The notes under the pieces: model-generated
Databases searched by the model: none
What the model saw: only the letters and a program-made list of their open reading frames with translations
Told to the model about the DNA's origin: nothing
Position numbers and translations under genes: made by a program
Shown: positions 56,275 to 64,000 of the stretch, piece by piece
Numbering within the stretch: position 1 is the stretch's first letter
Layout of the letters: each line of letters starts with the position of its first letter
DNA from: Nemophila menziesii
Lineage: Eukaryota > Streptophyta > Magnoliopsida > Boraginales > Hydrophyllaceae
DNA length: 64,000 bases
Direction of reading: 5' to 3'
Assembly: GCA_029959085.1 (NCBI GenBank)
Contig: JARWIR010000017.1
Span: 24,665,507 to 24,729,506 of the forward strand

Positions 56275-57561
56275 TTAACTATCAAGTACAACTCTAGCAG
56301 TTGCACTCTCATTCCTGTCACGTGTAATAAGTTTCCAAAGGTATTCAGGAGGTTCGATAACATCTATCGGATGAGCATTTGAGAAGGCCCCTTCTTTTGC
56401 TAATTTATCGGCGCAAAAGTTAGCTTCTCTAAATATATGATTTACTTCAATGGTTGGAAAATTCCTCAATATCTTGCAACAATCATTTATTATCGAAACA
56501 TGGCAACCACCTAAGTTCCCACCGCCCTTCACTAGCGCATGGAACTTCCCCGGGTCCCTCTCATAGTGAGTTGAGCTCCCACCGCCCTTCACTAGCGCGT
56601 GGAGCTCCTCCGAATCTGTTTCGATAATCAATTCCGTATAACCTTTATTAATTGCCCATCTCAGGCCAAAATGTAATGCAAACAATTCCGAAACCAAGGG
56701 TGACTCAACTAAACAAGCACCCATAAATCCTGAGATGTAAGATCCAAACCTGTCCCTCACAAGTCCACCAATACCTGCCTTACCTTTTGCCGCGATAAAG
56801 CTCCCATCAATGTTCAGTTTTAGCCCAACACTTGGCTTTACCCACTTGATCATTACATTCGTAGCTAACTTCACGATACCTCCATCAAAACTCTTACCCC
56901 ATGCTAATACAAAATTGCTAGCTAAGGAGAAAATTTCTCTTTTAAGTTCTAGACTATGAGGCAAAACATTCGCCTCGTTAAATATTAAATGATTACGTTT
57001 AACCCAAATAACCCAAAGGGCGGCAATAAAAATAAACGGCCACTCTAGACCGTCCATCCGTGCTTTGGAGCGAAGGTGTGCTTCTAGCCAATTCTTTGAA
57101 GCGCTCGGAAACACAGCAGCAGCAGCCCTTCTTTCTGGTTGGTCACCACCTTGTGTGGCGAGTCCAGGACCGGTTCTCTCGCGGCCCCACTTGGAGTTCA
57201 GCGCCAGCAAGAAGCTCCTGTCCGTCGTCTTCAAGCTACCTGCAGGCAGCAGGTCTTCATCCCAAGCAGCAGCAGGTTCCAAGCCTTCCATTCCAGCAGC
57301 TTCCTCGGCTTCAGCAGCAGCAGGTCCTGAGTCCATCACTCCAGCAGCAGCAGTCCTCGAGCCCAATAGTCCAGCAGCAGATTCCAAGCCCAACAGTCCA
57401 GCAGCAGATTCCGCCACTGTCCCTTCTGCAGCAGGTGAGTTTCCAGCAGCATCCGTCCACATTCCAGCCCCGAACCGATTCCCCACCATAGCTCTTCTCC
57501 CACCTGCATTAACACCAAGTAAGTTCCAAACCAAGACGGGAATTTTACATTTTATAAACAT
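56275..57561 (-). CDS. LINE-derived RNase H ORF with GC-rich insert
   Basis: 428 codons, open. The N-terminal CKIPVLVWNLL is the end of a LINE zf-RVT domain. Residues of about 20-160 are Ala/Gly-rich and GC-rich, including CTG/CAG-like runs and repeated SAAGLLG and PAAAE pieces, unlike any LINE domain I know. From about 165 normal LINE sequence resumes (WPFIFIAALWVIWVKRNHLI) and an RNase H domain follows (LKLNIDGSF, SELFALHFGLRWA, IIETDSEELHALV). An in-frame 60-bp tandem duplication (about 56516-56635) doubles HALVKGGG just after the third catalytic acid and probably damages the fold. Expression is not implied. Confidence 0.7.
   Translation of the reverse strand: MFIKCKIPVLVWNLLGVNAGGRRAMVGNRFGAGMWTDAAGNSPAAEGTVAESAAGLLGLESAAGLLGSRTAAAGVMDSGPAAAEAEEAAGMEGLEPAAAWDEDLLPAGSLKTTDRSFLLALNSKWGRERTGPGLATQGGDQPERRAAAAVFPSASKNWLEAHLRSKARMDGLEWPFIFIAALWVIWVKRNHLIFNEANVLPHSLELKREIFSLASNFVLAWGKSFDGGIVKLATNVMIKWVKPSVGLKLNIDGSFIAAKGKAGIGGLVRDRFGSYISGFMGACLVESPLVSELFALHFGLRWAINKGYTELIIETDSEELHALVKGGGSSTHYERDPGKFHALVKGGGNLGGCHVSIINDCCKILRNFPTIEVNHIFREANFCADKLAKEGAFSNAHPIDVIEPPEYLWKLITRDRNESATARVVLDS
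57110..57430. repeat. CAG/CTG-rich imperfect repeat
   Basis: Multiple CAGCAGCAG runs, with AGCAGCAGATTCCAAGCCCA and similar short tandem pieces, much higher in GC than the rest of the window. Confidence 0.75.
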
Positions 57562-57599
57562 GTGATAGACCTTAACTAATTGTAACCGGTTGTAGTTTA

Positions 57600-58415
57600 G
57601 GTAGTGATGAATAATAAACTACTATTTTCCCGCCAAATGGATCTTTGACAGTCAAGTTAGTATCCAATAACGCAAAGATATCATGGATAGTGGAGTGAAT
57701 AGTTAGTTAAAGTACCTATTTCCGAGGGGTAGGTGGGAAGTATTTATATTCAATGGAGGCCATTAGGACTAAAGTAAGATTTTGTTAGATAACTTGGTAG
57801 GGGACCGGGGTATATTCCTACTCATATATTCGTCCATACCGCAGTCACGTCGGCGTAATCACCTTAAGTGACGTACTCATGCCAGGAGGGGTGGATCAAT
57901 TAACACCATCCCAAGAGTATTTCATAACTATCATATGCTAAGAGAATTTTACTATTTTAATATGTACATACAACATTAGATGTAATCATATTTCATAACA
58001 TAAAAGTCTTGGGAATGTTAAAGCAATAAAAAATGTCTCTTTAAATAGATTTTAAGAACATGTTGAGTTGTTTGGTAATTTATGAAGTTGGGTATCCAGA
58101 AAAACAATACAGATATCTGAGAGAGCATGTGAGAGCTCAGAGTAGACATAAGTTCAGACAATACTATGGAGACATAAAGAGGAACAATTTGACTTCCCTA
58201 GTAAGTAACAAGAGACGAATAACCTATCATTGAGCTATGAAGAATCAAAGGTCTAGAGAAGCTAAAAAGAAATCGCAATATCGATTCTTATGATTAGCAA
58301 AAACTTTTAGATAACCGAATAAGTGACAGATTTCTAACCGAATGACTATAACTCATGAGAGAATCCTTGGCAAAAAAAATATAATAATTAAAGGATATTG
58401 GTGGGGCCTAGGGTG
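57600..58415. other. intergenic
   Basis: Lies between the truncated LINE and the Athila 3' LTR. No open frame of note and no recognised repeat. Confidence 0.5.
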
Positions 58416-59898
58416 TGATAAAATAAGATATAAATAACGTGCAAATAACACCCTAAAGCTACACGGTTCTGCAAGTATACAGATCGTATGCAAGTTTTAG
58501 TTAAAAGATTAAGATTCGTTCCGCAGAGACTACGAAGGTTAGAAGAATCTTATGCAAATACCAAGTGCAAAATATTAAAGCTAGAACAACTAAACGCAAA
58601 TAAAAGTAAAGACAAAATAGATATTTGTTTGGTTTTCTAATTAAACTAAATTAAAACTAGGAATTAAAAGACAGAAAATAAATATGGAAGAAAAGTGATA
58701 TGTGAATATAGCTCGAGTTATTAGCATGTAATCCCCACTAGTTTCGCCGTTCTAAACATGTAAGGGTGAATTATGTAGTATTTCCCTAATCGGCCCCAAT
58801 TCGCTATCGGTAGTTTCAAATAGGATTTACCTGTGTCAATAAGGCTTCCTAAGCAAACTTTTCCTGTAATTGGTAAATAGTCACAAGAACTAAACCATAG
58901 TGATTATCTAGCTAGGTTGGGTTGTCAGATCAGACCTAATACTAGACGTTATGTGCTAAACATGCAATTAAACACCGTTGTCAATGGTGACCTAATTACT
59001 AGATGGTAATTCTAATGGCTGCAGTCCACAAGAACACAGAATATAAATCCAAACACATAAACAGAGAATAAAAACTATAGTTCTATTTAAAACATTAAAT
59101 TCCCAAATTAGATAGATGTCAACTCAAAACTAGGGTTCATACATTAATGCTAAAACTCAAGCTAAAGAAATTTAGTTCATGAAAGAAAAGAAAGAAATTA
59201 CAAATCTAAAGGTAGAAGAAGACATAATGATGAACAGCTCCTTCCAGACTTCTCTCTTGTGTTGTAAGCTTCCTCTTGGTTTAAGGTTTCACCAAGGATG
59301 ATTTAAGAGTGTTAAGAGGCTGTATTTATAGTGTATAGGTTGACCTAATTCGTTTCTTGGAGATAAGGCCAAGTAATAGACTCCCAGCCCAACTCAAATT
59401 CGTAAGGAAATAAAGATAAACACTGCTGGACCGTTTTGGGCATATCTTCTTCGTTATTGGTCGGTCTGAGCTCCATAAGATACCAAAAGAATCGTAACAG
59501 AATTATCTCTAGCTCTATGAAAGGAATCTTCCAAAATCGGCTTCCTTGTAGGAGTAATTACCACTTCTTTAGGCGTGTGATGCAGAAATTCAGATTAGAC
59601 AGCTTTTCCTTTTCCATATTTTTAGCCTTTGTTTCCTTTATCTCCAATTACCATGTAAATCTCTTTCCATAAGTTGTTGTCTTTGACTTGGATTCTAATT
59701 AAGCTCCATAATTATCTTTAAAGCTTCACACTAAATAAACAATTAAACCCAATATGCTCTAAAAATATTATGTTACTAAATCAAGACCCAAAATAGGAAA
59801 GTGCACTAAACTAAGCTAAAATCAACCTATAAACTAATAAATAAGCCTAAAATGATGTCTCGGAAGTATATTATATTATCACAAATGAGGAGACATCA
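58416..59898 (-). repeat. Athila 3' LTR
   Basis: Minus-strand start TGATGTCTCC at 59898, next to a GAGTTGGGGGTCT polypurine tract. The end is taken at TTTATCA(CA) near 58414-58416. The partner LTR is outside the window, so the lower limit is approximate. The 78-codon frame inside is not considered real. Confidence 0.65.
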
Positions 59899-61433
59899 AG
59901 ACCCCCAACTCAAAGTTGTATCGTCCCGATACTATAAAAGTAAAGAACAATAGGGTAGTCAAATAAACAAGAAGAAGAAGTAGGAGGAGAATAAGAACAA
60001 AACATAATGAATGATCCTAGAGCATAAATATCTAAAAAGTCTCATATAGTAATGCTCAAGAAATAATGCACACATATGCTTAATATACATGTAATCAACA
60101 ATCCATAAATTCAAGTTAAGATTAATTTCGCAATGCCTGAAGGAGAGGATGATAACTTAGTTCAGGTTAATGGCTATAAGTTGTTCATAGGTCCTAAATA
60201 CAGCATCCAATGGTCCACTTACCTACCACCTAATAGCTCAATTGTTTTCCCACCTAGTAGTTAGAAATCCTAAGGTCTTGGTTATAACTTGGCTTAAGGA
60301 CGGGTGTGGTATATTTGGATAATGAAAAGTGAGCTTTTGGCTCTCTCCTCACTAGCCATCAACGAATTGCCCTAGAGCTTGAGTTTTCACTCGAAGATGT
60401 TCTCACTCAACCCAATTTATTGATGTTTTTGATGTGCATCCCCAATAATCCCAATTAAACCATTGATGATATAAAATCCACTTTGCCGGTCCGAATATAT
60501 ATTTTCTTTTCACATCAATTTTTTTCTTTTGTATAGCTATGATTATCTTTTGATGTTGAGATATCACACTATATTTTTTTCATATATATATATATATATA
60601 TATTCTTTTTATGCCCTTATTGGCAAAATTAGCTCGTAGCTTCTTTTTCATTCACTATTACCCCGGCAAAGGGTTACAATAATAACAATTTCATCATCAA
60701 TAAAATCACAAAGATAATTCCCAATTCCCAAAGTTCCCTAATTATGAAACCCACCATCCCAAACTCAAGCTCTAAAACAAGTTTGTCCCAGGTTTTGCGA
60801 TTCGAGTGCGGGTCATATAGATAAGTCCTAAAAACTAGGGTATGGATTATAATGTGTTTCAAATAAAAGGCTTTAGAAAGGCTCAGAGGGGCTAAGACAG
60901 ATAAATAATAATCAAACAAAAGGGTGAGAAAGTCTAAAGACTTCAAGTGTTTTATCATGAAAGAACCGCCTTAGTCATTTTTCTAACTACCGGATTTCGT
61001 TACTTTTTCATTATTAGTTCATAGACAAGTAGGTTTTCAACTAATTTTAAACCTCACGTTCTACACACCAAATAACTATTCCTAAGTTTCAACGTGAATT
61101 CTTAGCATTGCTCATTAACTTTTCTATCCTTTATTTCCTGTTTTCATACATGCATGTAAACAAATTTGTTGCATCTTTCAAAAACATACTACTTATTATC
61201 ATTGACCTAATAAAATCATGCTCAAATAGGTACATTCAAGATATTCTATGCCTTGATTCAACCTAAAATTTTTAAATTTTATGCAAAAACGAAAAGAAGA
61301 TGAGGACAACGAATCCCCACCCCCAACTCAAAAGTGAGCCGTGTCCTCACGACTCGAAAAAGACTCAAGAATGGAATAAAATTTAAAATAAAACTAACTA
61401 AACTACCTAATGCATACAAGCTATTAAGAAAAA
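59899..61433 (-). other. Athila non-coding 3' region with duplicated polypurine tract
   Basis: A tract CTTTGAGTTGGGGGT (minus strand, about 59899-59914) primes the LTR. A second, CTTTTGAGTTGGGGGTGGGG, lies at about 61308-61331, preceded by GTCGTGAGGACAC. An AT dinucleotide run is at about 60583-60604. There are no convincing open frames in 1.5 kb. Confidence 0.6.
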
Positions 61434-61913
61434 TTAGAATGACCTACCTGGCTGGCCATAGAGATCCATCATATCATCCTCCTCATCCGAAGCTGAAGGA
61501 TCGGTATAACTATCAATATCCCTTACCATGGTCAAATCTTCTATCTGTGATTCCATCTGTATGACTTTTGTCCAAAGATCTCTGTTATCTTCGCGTAATC
61601 TTTCCACTTCGTTCTGTAACTTGAGAGCCCAAGGAGGAAGATCATAAACAATTTCAGAGGAAGAGGTAGAAGAACCTTGGTCTTGGATTTTCATTTTCTT
61701 CAAAGGCCTCCTTGATGGTATGGACATTCTAGCAGTTAACTTCTTTGGTAGTGGTTGTGCTGGTGCCTTTTCTTTTGATTCTTCAGTAACCTCATCAAGA
61801 TTGATGGGTTTTTCAATGGTGGCCCCAGGCAATTTCTTATTCTTCCCAAGGATTGAGCACTTTCTCTTGTATTCCATAGCTTCAGATCTGTTAGTCATGC
61901 TTGATTTACCCAC
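61434..61913 (-). CDS. Athila post-pol ORF, unknown function
   Basis: 159 codons. It is basic at the N terminus (MEYKRKCSILGKNKK), then has a Pro/Lys-rich section, a short coiled coil (LQNEVERLREDNRDLWTKVI) and an acidic tail (SASDEEDDMMDLYG). No signal peptide or membrane segment is visible, so it is not a recognisable envelope protein, although Athila elements often have an extra ORF at this position. It lies in the same direction as pol, about 970 bp downstream. Confidence 0.55.
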   Translation of the reverse strand: MGKSSMTNRSEAMEYKRKCSILGKNKKLPGATIEKPINLDEVTEESKEKAPAQPLPKKLTARMSIPSRRPLKKMKIQDQGSSTSSSEIVYDLPPWALKLQNEVERLREDNRDLWTKVIQMESQIEDLTMVRDIDSYTDPSASDEEDDMMDLYGQPGRSF

Positions 61914-62881
61914 AACTCAAGTTATACCAAGGATGTATTAAAAGTTTAAGAGAATTTGGTGTAGCTTGATGTTGTTGCTTGGAATTGATGAAAGAGAAAG
62001 GTTTGTTGATAGATCTTGGAAGAACTCTTTAAAGCTTGATAAATTTTATGGTGTTTTAATGGTGTAGTGTGATGAATTTGATGAAGAATTTGTGTTTATG
62101 GAAGATGGAGGAGAGGATTTGATGAGTTGTTGTGTTAATTGTGAAGGTTTGCACAAGCTTTAAGATGTATATATAGGGTTTGGGTCTGAAAAATTCGTGT
62201 ATGGAAGGCTAGGGTTTATCTTGTTAAGGTAAGAAGTTGATTAGGAAAGAACTTTCTTCACAAACCGCCTCTGTGCGGTGCACCGGACCAAACCCGCGGT
62301 GTACCGGACTCAACAGCTCTTCAAATTTTTGCCCACTGGATAACACCCGAGCTAGCACCCCGTGGCACGTGTTTTGTGCCTGAGGTATAGGGGTGCGGTG
62401 CAGGGGATAGTACGCGGGTGCTCCGTCAAAAAACCCGTGGTACCCGACCCCGTGGCACGCGTTTTGGGCGTGCGGACCAGGGGTGCGGTGCACCGCGCCT
62501 TCAGGTCTACTTTTTTCTCCTTTCTGGATAAAACCCGTGGTACCCGACCCGTGGTACGGGTTTTCTGGGCACGGTGCATCCCTGCGAACCATGGGGTAGT
62601 TCGCGGGAGTAGTCCGCGCCAGGCTTGGAGTTTTTCCAGCTTTCTCCTTTTGACCCCAAACTCGTTTCCTGCACAATAGCACACTACCTTTCTCTCCTAT
62701 TAGCTTGTAAACACGATTAAAAATATACACTAACTTAAAATTATACACTACAAAGCAAAAAACAACTAATCTAAAAAGCAATTAAAACAAGGGGTGTTTC
62801 CCAAGAGCACTTTTGTTTAACGTCTTTGAGTTAGACGTGTACCTCAGGCTAAGCGCATTCAACGAGATGGATTGTTTCCTC
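61914..62881 (-). other. Athila pol to post-pol spacer with GC-rich palindromic words
   Basis: 62260-62640 is GC-rich and contains GCGGTGCACCGG, GCGGTGTACCGG and GCGGTGCACCGCGCC, plus a duplicated AAACCCGTGGTACCCGACCC (about 62425 and 62530). The palindromic words match those in the copia LTR at 8800-9040. The 185- and 110-codon frames here are by-products of low stop density. Confidence 0.6.
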
Positions 62882-63995
62882 TCACCCAAAGTCCTCACTA
62901 TCATGGTATCTCTTCAAACGCTGGCCATTCACCATGAATGTCCGTTGCTCGGTTGGATTTTCAATTTCAATCGCTCCATGAGGTGTGACTTTCGTGACAA
63001 TGTAAGGTCCTCCCAAACGAGATTTAAGCTTTCCTGGGTAGTTCGAAAATCGAGAGTTGTATAATAAAACCTTTTGTCCTATCTCGAAATGCTTTGGACG
63101 GATCCGTTTATCATGCCATCGCTTTGTTTTCTCTTTATAGAGGCGTGAATTTTCATAAGCAAGATAACGAAACTCCTCCAATTCATTCAACTGCATTATC
63201 CTTTGTTTCCCGGCCAAGTCTGGGTCTAGATTCATAGTTTTAATAGCCCAGTAGGCTCGAGCTTCAAGTTCAATCGGTAGATGACACGCTTTGCCGTAGA
63301 CCATGCGATATGGAGATGCCCCAACTGGTGTTTTAAATGCTGTTCTGTAAGCCCAGAGAGCATCATCTAGCTTTAAAGATCAATCTTTCCTCGATTTACT
63401 CACGGTCTTCTCAAGAATAGATTTGATTTCCCGGTTGGAAACTTCAGCTTGATCGTTAGTTTGTGGGTGATAACCGGTTGAAGTACGGTGTCTCACTCCA
63501 AACTTTCGAAGATAATTTCTCAGGGGAGCATTCAGAAAATGGGTACCTTTATCACTGATTAGAACACGTGGCGTACCATGTCTTGAAAAGATGTTTGATT
63601 TTAAGAACTTAATCACAGTTTGAGCATCGTTCTTTGGTGTTGCCACTGCATCTACCCACTTTGACACATAATCTACCGCAAGCAAAATATAAAGATTTAC
63701 ATGGGAAGTGATGAAAGGTCCCATGAAATCTATTCCCCATACATCAAAGATTTCAACTTCAAGAATGTTATTAAGCGGCATCGCGTCTCTTTTTGATATG
63801 TTGCCAGTGAACTGGCATCTGTGACATGACTGGACATAACGATGACAATCTTTGTGTATGGTAGGCCAATAGAACCCGGATTGAAGAATTTTTAGACGCG
63901 GTTCCATCGCCTTTAAAGTGACCTCCATAAGGTGAACTATGACATCCTTCAATGATTTTCTCCATTTCACCTTCATGCACACATCTTCTAACCAC
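62882..63995 (-). pseudogene. Athila pol: integrase, damaged
   Basis: Minus strand. The zinc-binding segment with [12 protein letters not shown], then the core with D, D and E in [17 protein letters not shown] and [11 protein letters not shown], then [20 protein letters not shown] and a C-terminal domain ([29 protein letters not shown]). Two lesions are visible: an extra A in a run at 63889-63893 shifts the frame before the core, and an in-frame TGA at 63380-63382 replaces a Trp codon. The integrase inserts the cDNA; this copy cannot make the full enzyme. It continues beyond the right edge. Confidence 0.9.
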
Positions 63996-64000
63996 TTGGT

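Larger units (their letters stand above)
56200..57600 (-). mobile_element. 5'-truncated LINE, 3' end with poly(A)
   Basis: The minus-strand element ends in an A tract (T run at 56201-56212) after a short 3' UTR. It begins inside the zf-RVT domain near 57600 (VYHMFIKCKIPVLVWNLLG). A flanking duplication was not found. Confidence 0.65.
58416..64000 (-). mobile_element. Athila-type Ty3/gypsy retrotransposon, 3' half
   Basis: Read on the minus strand: integrase (to 62882), a GC-rich palindromic region (62260-62640), a post-pol ORF (61913-61434), a non-coding stretch with two polypurine tracts, and a 3' LTR (59898 to about 58416). The [20 protein letters not shown] motif just after the integrase core is characteristic of the Athila group. 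The 5' part lies beyond the window. Frame damage in the integrase makes this copy non-autonomous. Confidence 0.85.

Noticed and set aside
59436..59672. 78-codon plus-strand frame at 59.4 kb
   Set aside because: It lies antisense within the Athila 3' LTR and has no domain.
62224..62781. 185-codon frame in the Athila spacer as an envelope-like gene
   Set aside because: No signal peptide, glycosylation pattern or membrane segment beyond a short hydrophobic start; the openness follows from GC-rich repeats.

Overview
This window is repeat-rich nuclear DNA from a flowering plant, almost certainly a eudicot. Support comes from spliced host genes with plant-type GT-AG introns (a SWEET sugar transporter, a chloroplast-type trigger-factor protein, actins, histone H4), an AT-rich background, and plant lineages of transposable elements (L1-type LINEs with DUF4283/CCHC ORF1 and a terminal RNase H, Ty1/copia, Athila-type Ty3/gypsy, a MULE carrying an Ulp1-like protease, and hAT and Mutator MITEs). 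The species cannot be named from the sequence. Exon borders and element ends below were read by eye, with no alignment or database search.

Layout. 1-1052 holds the last four exons of a clade III SWEET transporter (+). 1053-4511 is intergenic with several MITEs. 4512-6065 is a multi-exon trigger-factor N-domain gene (-) with a 14-nt micro-exon. About 70 bp upstream of its start codon sits a near full-length LINE (6135-20152, same strand) with poly(A) tail and 13-bp target-site duplication. A complete SIRE/Maximus-like copia element (8033-15660) is nested in that LINE with a 5-bp duplication and nearly identical 1162-bp LTRs. 20.5-22.6 kb is the 3' end of a decayed Athila-like element. 22.6-27.2 kb is a decayed LINE broken by a hAT MITE and a second foldback repeat. 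28.06-30.27 kb is a large 22-bp minisatellite. 30.3-31.5 kb holds a SINE-like segment, an 81-bp tandem duplication and another LINE ORF1 remnant. 32.25-32.56 kb is a histone H4 gene broken by an 8-bp deletion.

33.3-40.6 kb is a MULE of the type that carries an Ulp1-like cysteine protease gene (+), convergent with a truncated transposase (-). The non-coding parts of this unit are filled with short arrays of a palindrome centred on CTACAAATTTGTAG, present in successive introns and between the two genes. This is the most unusual pattern in the window. 40.9-43.6 kb and 53.0-55.5 kb are two copies of a segmental duplication, each carrying an open but very divergent actin gene. Between them lie Athila and LINE debris, a copia element with most of pol deleted, and a decayed LINE. 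56.2-57.6 kb is the 3' end of a LINE whose RNase H frame contains a GC-rich, Ala/Gly-rich insert. 58.4-64.0 kb is the 3' half of an Athila element (-): 3' LTR, two polypurine tracts, a post-pol ORF, a GC-rich palindromic region and a damaged integrase.

The likely host genes are SWEET, the trigger-factor gene, the two actins and the broken H4. No operon-like cooperation is expected. The main story is serial insertion, nesting and decay of mobile elements around a few host genes.
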